Positions 1-8,021 of a stretch of 22,790 bases of DNA are shown here, one piece after another. Location: the NCBI GenBank assembly GCA_002887195.1, contig PJAB01000638.1:1-22790 (forward strand), read 5' to 3'. Positions within the stretch are counted from its first letter, which is position 1; each line of letters begins with the position of its first letter. This DNA is from Chrysochromulina parva (taxonomy: Eukaryota; Haptophyta; Prymnesiales; Chrysochromulinaceae). The notes under the pieces were generated by a model. It was not told where the DNA came from. It saw nothing but the letters and a program-made list of their open reading frames with translations, and ran no database searches. A program made the position numbers and the translations under genes.

Positions 1-2
1 AG

Positions 3-858
3 AGCATCGAGGAGGCTAGGCTCATCTTGAACCACTCGCACGAGCGTCTGGTCCGGACCATGGAAAGCGTGCTCGACGAGCATGCGACGCGTGCAGACCC
101 GACGCTCGTACTGGGCCAGACCCTCTTTGTCGCGGTGTCGCGCGTCGCACAGGCGCAAGAGCATGAGAACGTCCACCGCCTGCAGAGTAGGAGTTGGCCA
201 CCCTTGCACTCTCGAGTCCAGACGGTGTTCGCAGAAGCAGAGGCGAGGGCAACGGCGGCGGTGAAGGCGGAGGCAAAGGCGAAGGCGAAGGCGAAGGTGG
301 CAGAGGAAGTGACGATGGCGACGGCTGCGGCTGCGGCTGCGGCGGAGACTGCGGCGGAAACTGCCAAGCAGGCGACCAAGGAGGCAGATGAAGTGGCGAA
401 CAGGGAGCGCTTAGTGCGCCACAAAGCGCACGAACAGGTACCACCGATCTGCCCCTCTTGCTTGCCTCACTCGAATCCTCACCTCAAGCCCACACAATCG
501 CACCCCCACTCCATGTGCGCAGGCCGAGGCGGCGGCGGCAAAGGAGGCGGAGATGGAGCGCAAGTCTAGGGCGGAGAACTCGCGTAAGCAGCGTGCTCAG
601 GCGCCCGAACATCCTATCTGTGCTCCCTGCGGGAATAAAGCGAGCGCCGAAGACGAGCTCCTATCGACTAACTCGTCCTGCGCAAGCGTCCACCACGCGG
701 GCGCGCCGGCAGTGATCGCCGCGGCCGCACCAGCGCCCACACACGAGTCACCGGTCGCCATCGAGTCCGCTCTCGACCCGCTCCCGCGTGCTCCCGCGCC
801 GCTGCCACTATGGGAGAGGGGGCTGCGCAAAGCTAGGCCATCGGGTGGTGAGCCATAG
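3..858 (+). CDS. 3' part of an Ala/Lys/Glu-rich coiled-coil protein (partial, two exons)
   Basis: The reading frame is open from the left edge, so the gene starts outside the window. I join 3-437 and 523-858 (phase 0), giving about 256 visible residues and a TAG stop at 856-858. The first exon holds a helical segment and then a long Ala/Lys/Glu stretch (around 230-437) typical of a coiled coil. After the intron the same composition continues with Lys/Glu/Arg-rich helix, which supports the join. The C-terminal ~90 residues are Ala/Pro/Ser-rich and probably disordered. Without splicing the frame stops at 567-569. I recognise no catalytic motif and no family, and a structural or scaffolding role is only a guess. 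It converges on the MazG-like gene downstream. Confidence 0.55.
438..522 (+). other. spliceosomal intron of the coiled-coil gene
   Basis: An 85-bp GT-AG intron (CAG|GTACC ... GCGCAG|GCC), phase 0, with a pyrimidine-rich interior. It lacks the flanking direct repeats and 10-bp arrays seen in the other introns here, so it serves as an ordinary comparison. Confidence 0.55.
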
Positions 859-1555
859 CTTGGAGCCTAGCAGTACAACTAAGCAATGATTCAGATGTGA
901 TTCAGACCTGTTCGGTGTAATCGGCATGCGATTCATCATCTGTTGTGAGGGGCTCGGCGCAGAGGGGCTCGGGGCGCTCGGCGCAGAGGGGTGCGCTCGG
1001 CGCACGGCGGCAAGGGGCAGGACGGCGGGTTAGTGGGGTAACATGTCCGAACAATTCACTGACCGTCCTCCCGCCATCGCATCGCATCAAAAGGCTAAGC
1101 CGCGGTCCCCCGCGGGGCGAGCCGGCGCCGGAGGCGAGGCGGAGCGCCGCCGTGGGCGCCAGGCCCGGTCGGGGTCGACGAACTAGAGCAATGGGTGTAT
1201 TAAAAATGCGATCGAGGCCTGGCCGGGCCGACGGGCGAGGTCGGAGCGACGACGCGCACCCTGCACACGGTCGAAAGGTTGAAGCCGCTCAAGGACCCTA
1301 CAATTAGTGAATTAGACACTTGTATCTCGTCATCGTCTCAAACCCTTCCGTTCGAGCTTCCTCCTTTCCAGGAGGACCTCCCTGCCTGAGGGACGGCACG
1401 TCGGTGAGGTCCCAGGTCTCAAGCCGGACGGCACACGTGTGCCCGATGCGCGAAAACCGACGTGGCAAAACAGAAGCGGGACTCACAGCCGTCATCCGCG
1501 ACAGAGAATGTCTACAGCCGGATGTCGCCGAAAGCACGGATTGCTGCCCACGTGT
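859..1555. other. convergent intergenic region / 3' UTRs
   Basis: No convincing coding sequence between the two converging genes. The open frames here are low-complexity and lack family resemblance. It contains a GC-rich tandem repeat at 947-1004 and otherwise mixed sequence that is probably 3' UTR of both neighbours. Confidence 0.5.
947..1004. repeat. imperfect GC-rich tandem repeat
   Basis: Three successive copies starting with GAGGGG and ending with CTCGGCGCA (947-961, 962-985, 986-1004); the second and third carry short insertions. It lies in the intergenic region and has no evident function. Confidence 0.7.
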
Positions 1556-2365
1556 TCAATGGATGGCCTCGTCGTCTTCGTCTTCACTTTCGCTCGGCGG
1601 GCCTGCGCCACGACGAAAGTCCCTATCCCACTCTGTCAGCCCAACGTCCTCGTCCCCGTCCTCGTCCCCGTCCTCGTCCTCGTCTTCGCCATGACTCAGG
1701 GGCATGGCTCCTGCAAGCAAAGAGATCGTCGACCCGGTCCCCACCGACCTTGCTGCTGCGCCGGTCGTGACGAGCCGACCACCTCTGCTAGCTGGTGCCG
1801 CCGGCTGCTGCTGCCCCTGCCTGGCGCTGCCTCGTGCTGCCTCTGCCAGCTGCTGCTGCTGCCCCTGCCGTTCGGGGACGGGCATTGGCACGGGCTCAAC
1901 GAGCGCTGATGGCGGCGCCTGTATCAGAGGCGGCTGATGTGAGGCCGGACTGGCCGGCGGCGGCATCGGCTGCGCTCCAGCTTCGGCCTGCTCGAGCTGC
2001 TTGCCTGCTTGCCATGCGGCCTCCGCCTCCTCGACCGTTGCTGGCACCGATCCGTAAAACAAGTAGGGAGAGCGCCTTTTGAGCTTACTGCAAGCGGACG
2101 CGGCGCACGATTCGAGCGTAATCGCTGGTCGGTCGCGGCCGGACACCTCGATCATCATCAGCACGTCGAAGAGCACGTCACCCAATTCCTTTGTGAGTTC
2201 GTCACCGTCGACCTCCTTCGTGCGTAAGACGTCCTCCACTTCCAAACATTCCTTGCGTGTCCAGTACAGCATGTCGGCCGTGTTCTGAGACTTTGTCCAG
2301 GGGCACTCTCGTCCGAGGCGGCCCACGAGCGTCGCCAAGGTATCCAGCGAGTTCGTTGACGACAT
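1556..2365 (-). CDS. MazG-like nucleotide pyrophosphohydrolase with disordered acidic tail
   Basis: 269 residues from the ATG at 2365. Residues 7-78 read as a MazG fold: helix 1 LDTLATLVGRLGRECPW, then the metal-binding helix with E39 and E42, and the ELGD motif with E60 and D63 in KELGDVLFDV. The family hydrolyses nucleoside triphosphates to monophosphate and pyrophosphate, often for house-cleaning of aberrant nucleotides. The canonical EExxE has Lys38 in place of its first Glu. About residue 100 onward is Pro/Gln/Ala-rich low complexity, ending in an Asp/Glu-rich acidic tail (DEDEDGDED), much longer than a single-domain MazG needs. The start is chosen because the MazG helix begins right after it; upstream in-frame codons are not ATG. 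It is divergent from the F-box/RCC1 gene, 223 bp apart. An unseen intron in the low-complexity tail is possible. Confidence 0.8.
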   Translation of the reverse strand: MSSTNSLDTLATLVGRLGRECPWTKSQNTADMLYWTRKECLEVEDVLRTKEVDGDELTKELGDVLFDVLMMIEVSGRDRPAITLESCAASACSKLKRRSPYLFYGSVPATVEEAEAAWQAGKQLEQAEAGAQPMPPPASPASHQPPLIQAPPSALVEPVPMPVPERQGQQQQLAEAARGSARQGQQQPAAPASRGGRLVTTGAAARSVGTGSTISLLAGAMPLSHGEDEDEDGDEDGDEDVGLTEWDRDFRRGAGPPSESEDEDDEAIH

Positions 2366-2498
2366 GTCGGAGAATCCGCGCAAGGAGGTGTGGAACGAGC
2401 ACGCTCTAGGACTCGTGTGAACCCTTTTTTATCACGTACAGCCAGGTCGTCGCACATCGTGCTGCGGTGCGGGGCTTAGGGAAAGATTCATGAGACAG

Positions 2499-2519
2499 AC
2501 TTGACTTGAATTGACTTTT
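2499..2519 (+). promoter_or_regulatory. CTTGA-type pentamer repeat upstream of the F-box/RCC1 gene
   Basis: ACTTGACTTGAATTGACTTT, about 70-90 bp before the ATG at 2589, in the divergent gap between the MazG-like and RCC1 genes. The same pentamer repeat recurs in the divergent gap at 11012-11543. A promoter or 5' UTR element is inferred from position only. Confidence 0.35.
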
Positions 2520-2588
2520 ATTGAGAAAGATCGTAATGCACGAGCCAAACTCCAAGTCACTCTCCAAGGGTCACTCTCCAAGCCGCAA

Positions 2589-4717
2589 ATGCGCACGCGA
2601 ACACGTGCACGCCAGGCGCGCGATTCGCCGCACGCTCCTCACGACCTGCTAGACATACTGCCACCCGAACTCATCGGATTCCTGCTCCGGACGTGTACGG
2701 TAAAGGAGCTGAGCTCATTGGCGGCGTGCTCTCGCGCGCTCGCGGAGACGCACGTGCCCTCGGCCGTGCAGGAGCGGTGCGCCCTTCTGGGCTACGCGCT
2801 CCCACCACTGCTCGTGGGTGAGTCCCTCCTGCACGCGCTCCGCTTCATCGAGATGGTGGCGAAGCGGCCGCGCTGCACGATGGCTGGTGATACTTGCCAC
2901 ACCGTTTGCATCCGTCCAGAGGACGGCGTGACGCACTCCTTTGGAGGGCATGAGCGTCCTGCGGATCCGGACGACCCCGACGACGACGACGACATCAACG
3001 GTCCGTCCGTGCGCGTCTCGCACCTGGGGCACGGCCACGCCCTCGGCCATCGCGTGGGTATCCCGACGCCCATGGCAGGCCTGCACGCGGTGCATATCTG
3101 CGAGGTGGCGGCGGGGTATGAGCACTCACTGCTGCTCTCGAGGGAAGGCCACGTGTACTCGTGCGGAATCGGCGAGTTCGGCCGCCTCGGCCACGGCTGG
3201 GACGCTACGAGCGCCTCGGAAGACACGGGGCACGTGCGTCGACATGGGCGTTCCGAGTGCCTCGAGCGCAGCCAACCGTGCCGTATTCAATGGGGGTTCG
3301 GGCACACGGCCGGCCAGACGGTGAGCACGCGGCAGGCGCACGCAAAGCACTGGCGCCACCTGCCTGGCCACCTGTACGCGTGCTGGCGCCAGTCGAGAGT
3401 GACGTCGAAGGCACACGCCCCTGCCATCCTGGAGGCGGTGGTCCAGGTGCGACTGATTGCGTCTGATTGCGTCTGATTGCGTCTGATTGCGTCTGATTGC
3501 GTCTGATTGCGTCTGATTGCGGTGGTCCAGGTGGCGGCGGGTGGGTTCCAGTCGGGCTGCCTGACGAGCGACGGGCGCGTGTGGACGTGGGGATGGGGTG
3601 ACAGCGGCTCGCTCGGCCACGGCATCAAGGAGCATCTCGCCTCGCCCACCGTCATAGCTTCCCTGGTGGACCACGGACAGCGTATCATCCAAATGTCTGC
3701 GGGCTCAGCCCATAGTCTCTATGTATCCGAGGAAGGCGCGCTCTTCGCTACGGGCGACCGCTCGGCGGGGAAGCTAGGGCTCGGATCGATGGACGCCGAC
3801 GCGCCTCCCGAGCAGCTCACGCCGGCGCGTGTGCGCTTCGGCAGGTGCGACTGATTGCGTCTGATTGCGTCTGATTGCTGCTGATGAGCACTGATGTTGA
3901 GCACGCTTCAGCAGCGCGCGCACGCGCATCCGTTGCATGCAAGTGCTCACCACAGCGCGTTCGGGGGTGCGCTTCGGCAGCGCGCGCACGCGCATCCGTC
4001 AAGCGTCCGCGTGGCACCAGCACTCCCTTGCGGTCTCGACAGCGGGCGTTCTCTACTCCTTTGGCAACGGCGACAAGGGCCGTCTCGGCCACGGCGACCA
4101 GCTGTCTCAGCACCGTCCCAAGAAGGTGCGCGCCCTAGCGGGCAAGACCGTCGCGTACGCCGCTGCCGGCGAGCTCCACTCTGTCGTACTTACCTGTGAC
4201 GGCGAGGCGCTTGCATTTGGGGACCCCATCTATGGGCAGCTGGGTAACGGCTGGACTGCTGCGACCGGCATCGACGCCTACGAGCGTCCGACTCCTGTGT
4301 TGCTGCCGCGGTCGGTGGGCAGGGGTAGCCTAGGGACTCTCCGGTTGCGCCCGATACGACGCCCGAACGTCGCCGAGGTCGCCTGTGGGGATCACCACAC
4401 GCTGGTGCGGCTCACCTCTGATGACCTCTGATGACCTCTGATGACCTCTGATGACCTCTGATGACCTCTGATGACCTCTGATGAGCCCTGATTGCCTGGC
4501 TCATCAGGTGCGGCTCACCTCTGGTGAGGTCTTCACGTTCGGGCTGAATGCATACTGCCAGCTCGGTCTCACGAGTGCCGGCGAGACCTTCAAGGATGCC
4601 TTCTTTGTACTCAAGCCGTCGCAGATCGCGTGGACAGCGCTCCCGCCGGGCGACGCCCATGGCAACGCCTCGCCCGCACCGACGATTCATGAGCTTGAGA
4701 CAGAGCAAGAGGAGTGA
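2589..4717 (+). CDS. F-box/RCC1-repeat (beta-propeller) protein, four exons
   Basis: Join 2589-3446, 3531-3844, 3981-4404 and 4508-4717, giving 601 residues in one frame with a TGA stop. Residues ~19-55 (DLLDILPPELIGFLLRTC...) look like an F-box, the SKP1-binding module of SCF ubiquitin ligases. RCC1 repeats follow, recognisable by successive pairs such as VAAGYEHSLLLSREGHVYSCG, VAAGGFQSGCLTSDGRVWTWG, MSAGSAHSLYVSEEGALFATG, ASAWHQHSLAVSTAGVLYSFG, YAAAGELHSVVLTCDG and VACGDHHTL-VRLTSGEVFTFG, each followed by a xLGxG-type turn. A seven-bladed propeller is expected. The protein may be a substrate adaptor or a GEF-like binder; the sequence does not decide. Every intron removal restores a repeat, which supports the joins. 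The start is the first ATG before the F-box. Confidence 0.85.
3447..3530 (+). other. RCC1 gene intron 1: 10-bp array between 15-bp direct repeats
   Basis: 84-bp GT-AG intron, phase 0. The 15-mer GCGGTGGTCCAGGTG occurs at 3435-3449 and 3519-3533, exactly one intron length apart, and spans the AG|GT junction at both ends. The interior is seven copies of a CTGATTGCGT-like unit. Confidence 0.85.
3845..3980 (+). other. RCC1 gene intron 2: array plus introner core
   Basis: 136-bp GT-AG intron; AG|C completes a Ser codon. GTGCGCTTCGGCAG is duplicated at 3831-3844 and 3967-3980. A 23-bp stretch at 3911-3933 matches 3977-3999 in the following exon. The 5' part has CTGAT units; the shared core TTGCATGCA + AGTGCTCACCACAGCGCG lies at 3933-3959. 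Confidence 0.8.
4405..4507 (+). other. RCC1 gene intron 3: CTCTGATGAC array between 17-bp repeats
   Basis: 103-bp GT-AG intron, phase 0. GGTGCGGCTCACCTCTG is present at 4404-4420 and 4507-4523. The interior is seven CTCTGATG units plus one CCTGATTG, ending in CTCATCAG. Confidence 0.85.
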
Positions 4718-5342
4718 TCTTTTTGCGGTAGCGCCGGTGAAGATGTGGTGACGAGTCGCCGCGCGCGCGCGCGCGCCGGCCACCGCTCACCTATAACAGT
4801 CTACCTCGCCTGTTATACCAGCGCAGTGCTGTGCAATTGCTGTGGCTTTTCAGTATGCCACGCGCCCCGCGCCCGCGCCCGCCATCGACCATGAATATAT
4901 ACACATACCGCGGCTCTGGACACGGCGAAACATAAACAGCGTAGCCCGGCTCGTCCACGCTCACAGGGCGGAACCCACGCGATCGGTCGAGATACGAGAA
5001 GCGTTGATGCACGCACGGAGGCACGCAGCCGATGGAACACACGTACATGCACGTACACACCCCTGCAGTCGTGAGCCGCACACGGTACCGGGCCGCGACG
5101 CGTCGTATACGGTCGTACGCCGGTGGAGGCGCCCGTCCGTTTGTGGTAATGAGCCCATGAATGCATGCATGTGCATCCCCACACATGTGCATGTGTCCAT
5201 GTGTCTCGCTCTCACCGTCTAGCATCCCCCTCCTTCGCTTGCCGCGGCGCCGCTGACCGCGTACCGGTACTGCGCATCTTCATCCGGTATCTCTACTGTA
5301 CAACGTCGGCGCCTCGTGCCGCGCTCAGGGCCGCGTCACCGC
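4718..5342. other. convergent intergenic region
   Basis: 3' UTRs of the RCC1 and ING-like genes are expected here. It holds an alternating (CG)n run at about 4759-4777 and a CATG/TGCA-rich stretch at 5158-5205. The open frames lack recognisable domains and I call no gene. Confidence 0.5.
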
Positions 5343-5515
5343 TCAGCCCTCGCCCGCCTCGAGACGCGCGAGCAGCGCATTGCGCCCACGCCCGCAGGTG
5401 TGAGCTTTGTGCTTGCCGCGGCACGCTGGGCATGCCTTGGCCACGCCACCGCGGCCTCGGCCGCGCCCACCACCCATCGGCGGTAGCATGGACGGCGTCG
5501 TGCTACCATTGGGGC

Positions 5516-5546
<31 letters not shown>

Positions 5547-5547
5547 A

Positions 5548-5582
<35 letters not shown>

Positions 5583-6644
5583 AGGCGACGCGGCGTTCGC
5601 GCTCAGGACGGCGCTCCCGCTGCCGCCGCCTTCGCCGCCTCCGCCGCTGCCGCCGCCGCCGCCGCTGCCGCCGCTAGAGGCTGCCGCACCGGCGTCGCTG
5701 CGCCAGCCGCGCCCGCGCCCGCGCCCTCGGCCGCGGCCACGGCCTCGGCCGCGCCCGCTGCCTGGCGACGTGGCGTCCTCCAGCCGGAGAGCGGTCCGCT
5801 TGAGCGCCTTGACGAAGGTGGATTGGAGCAGCTCGCAGATGGGGCAGAGCCAGGTGCCGGGCGGCGAGTCCTCGAGGCCGACGCAGCCAAAGTGGAACCA
5901 TTCGATCGCGCATGAGGGGTTGTCGCAGCCCACCATCTGGCCAAACGAGACGCGCCCGCACGTGCAAAACGTCTCCTCCGCCTCCGCTGCGGAGAGGCCA
6001 CCGGCGGCCGCGCCGGCGCCGCCAAGAAGGCCGGCGCCGCCGAGAAGGCCGGCGCTGGCGGCCGAGGCTCCCCAGCCAGCGCCGCTGCCGCGCCGACCGC
6101 GCCCGCCAGGAGACGAGCCCTCCGACTGTCCAGGGAAGAACGAGAAGCCGCCGGCACCAACCGCCGCTTGCGCCGTGCCGGCGCCGGCGCCGCTGACTGC
6201 GCTCGCAGGCAGCCCGAACTCACCCTGGAATTGGTTGAGCGCTGCGTCGAGCCGCTCGATCTGCCGCTCGATGGCGTCATGCGCCTCGGTCACGATCGCC
6301 ACCTTCTTCTCGGCGATGAGAAGCGCCGCGCGCTGGTCGGCGCGCACCTTCCGCAGACGTTCAATGTCGTGTTCGGTTGCGGCGTCTTCCAGGTAGCTCG
6401 CGCTGCCCATATCCGCCTGTTCCTGCGCCGCCGAGAAGCGCTCGTCCAGCTCGCGTGTGGATGCAAGCGAGCGCTCCACCGTGAGCTGCACGGAGGTCAA
6501 CGACTTGAGCGCGCGCTGCACCTCGCGCGCCGGCTTGGACTGCGGGTTGTTGGCGACGAGGCTGAAGGCCGGCGGCGGGCCAGGGCTGGCGGCTGGCGCG
6601 CGAGGCGAGGCCATGCGAGGCGAGGCCACGCGAGGCGAGGCCAT
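5343..6644 (-). CDS. ING-family-like PHD-finger protein with Arg-Gly tracts
   Basis: 433 residues, apparently one exon. Residues ~38-140 are a charged coiled coil resembling the ING N-terminal domain (RELDERF ... [15 protein letters not shown] ... [15 protein letters not shown]). Residues ~225-270 are a PHD finger with the full Cys4-His-Cys3 pattern: [35 protein letters not shown]. The GCDN..C..EWFHF..V signature is that of ING proteins, which bind H3K4me3 and recruit histone acetyltransferase or deacetylase complexes. Two Arg-Gly dipeptide tracts and a Gly/Ser linker follow. The C-terminus carries [14 protein letters not shown], a CX2CX3HX4C zinc-knuckle-like motif. The extreme N-terminus typical of ING is not evident and is replaced by an ASPR repeat, so an upstream exon may exist. 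The start is the first ATG in frame. It is divergent from RPS8. Confidence 0.85.
5519..5579 (-). repeat. hexanucleotide run coding the second Arg-Gly tract
   Basis: Near-perfect GCGCCC/GGGCGC hexamer repetition coding alternating Arg-Gly. It is prone to length change, and RG tracts commonly bind RNA or are arginine-methylated. Confidence 0.75.
5702..5756 (-). repeat. repeat coding the first Arg-Gly tract
   Basis: Alternating Arg-Gly codons, less uniform than the tract at 5519-5579, following the PHD finger in the ING-like protein. Confidence 0.7.
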
Positions 6645-7122
6645 GCGCTCGGAAGAAGTCGTGAGTAGGAAGAAGGACTTCAACGCGTTACACAAGTTTG
6701 CGGAAATAGAGGTACCTAAATGTCTTCATCCCCCCTTCTTCAAGTTCCCTTCCCCTTCTCTTTTCATGCACGTATCCTATACAAGAAAAGAGCGAATTGA
6801 TCAACATGGCGCGCGCGCGCCTATAGTGCTGTGGAAACGCCGTCCAAGTTGGACTCGTCGCGTCGCCTCTCACTGCGCTAGGTGAGAATGCTGGCTGAGG
6901 CCTCTCTGCTGGCTGAGGGCGCTCCTGCTCGCTGAGGGCGCTTCCCGCACAATGCCTGAGCGGGGATGCGTGGAGCGGCGTGCACGCAATCTCTAATGGC
7001 CCTCTGCGCGAGCACCGATTCCTGCGAGCCGCTTTGCTCGTCACTAAGCTGGCTTTGCTCGACCTCCCGCCACCGCAGGGTCTGGTAGCTCCACAGCTTC
7101 GCCACAGCGCAGCCGTTCAGCC
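6645..7122. promoter_or_regulatory. divergent promoter region of the ING-like gene and RPS8; candidate 5' UTR intron
   Basis: The 478-bp gap must hold both promoters. On the RPS8 side, GCTAG|GTGAGA at 6880/6881 looks like a splice donor, and several CAG acceptors precede the ATG (CTCCACAG, GCCACAG, CGTTCAG). Three GCTSGCTGAGG repeats start at 6890, 6908 and 6927. A 5' UTR intron is therefore plausible but not shown. No clear TATA box. Confidence 0.4.
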
Positions 7123-7746
7123 ATGGGTATCTCCCGCAGCAGCCTGCCGAAGCGCCGCCTTACCGGTGGCCGCAAGCCGCAGTACCACAAGAAGCGCCAG
7201 TATGACATGGGCCGGGCGATGGCGATGACCAAGATGGGCCTCAAGCGCGTGCACAAGGTGCGCGTCCGCGGTGGCAATACGAAGTTCCGTGCGCTGCGCC
7301 TGGAGTCGGGCAACTTCTCGTGGGGCTCGGAGGTCTGCACGCGCAAGACGCGCGTCATCGACGTGGTTTACAACGCTTCGAACAACGAGCTGGTGCGCAC
7401 GAAGACGCTCGTGAAGGGCACCATTGTGCAGGTGGACGCGACGCCCTTCCGGCAGTGGTACGAGGCGCATTACGGCACGCATCTCGGCAAGAAGAAGAAG
7501 GCGGCCGAGGGCGCGACCGAGGCTGCGGCCAAAAAGCAGAGCGGCGCGGTCACGCGCAAGATCAGCGAGCGTCAGAAGACGACGATGGGCGTCGTCGACC
7601 CGAACATCAACTCGCAGTTCGACACTGGACGCCTGTACGCCATTATCACGTCGCGGCCGGGCCAGTGCGGCCGGTGCGACGGCTATATCCTCGAGGGTAA
7701 GGAGCTGGAGTTCTATGTCAAGCGCATGGCGCGTAAGAAGAAGTAA
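7123..7746 (+). CDS. RPS8: 40S ribosomal protein eS8
   Basis: 207 residues from ATG to TAA in one uninterrupted exon, the normal eukaryotic length. The N-terminus [25 protein letters not shown] is the eS8 signature, followed by the conserved blocks [49 protein letters not shown], the insertion region [18 protein letters not shown], and the C-terminal [25 protein letters not shown]. The protein is a structural component of the small ribosomal subunit. In contrast to its neighbours the coding part has no intron. It is divergent from the ING-like gene and convergent with the GT41-like gene. Confidence 0.98.
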   Translation: MGISRSSLPKRRLTGGRKPQYHKKRQYDMGRAMAMTKMGLKRVHKVRVRGGNTKFRALRLESGNFSWGSEVCTRKTRVIDVVYNASNNELVRTKTLVKGTIVQVDATPFRQWYEAHYGTHLGKKKKAAEGATEAAAKKQSGAVTRKISERQKTTMGVVDPNINSQFDTGRLYAIITSRPGQCGRCDGYILEGKELEFYVKRMARKKK

Positions 7747-8021
7747 GGCACCAACGCGAGGTGCGGCGGCAGGTGTCAGGGAGCTGTGACACTCACGGCA
7801 CTGTCTCTCAGGACCGGGCGTGTGCAGGGCGTGCCACGTCTGGCTTGTGGCATGTTTGCTCTGCGTGACACAATAGTCGATGTTTTCGCATGCGCCTTTT
7901 TCCAGATTTACACACTAAACTCCTAAGTCGGACTTTTACTACTACGGTGCTAAGAGAGGATACCTCAACCGCTCCGCTCGCGTTAGAGCCCGTTACCACC
8001 GTCGTTCGGCTCTCGACCCGA
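7747..8021. other. convergent intergenic region
   Basis: Short gap between the RPS8 stop and the inferred end of the GT41-like gene; no coding signal recognised. Confidence 0.5.

Noticed and set aside
4759..4777. (CG)n run as a Z-DNA regulatory element
   Set aside because: Such runs recur in this GC-rich sequence (also near 6805 and 11373); position alone gives no function.
5407..6396. Long plus-strand frame of Pro-Arg repeats
   Set aside because: It is the antisense shadow of the ING-like gene; its PR runs come from the Arg-Gly codons on the other strand.
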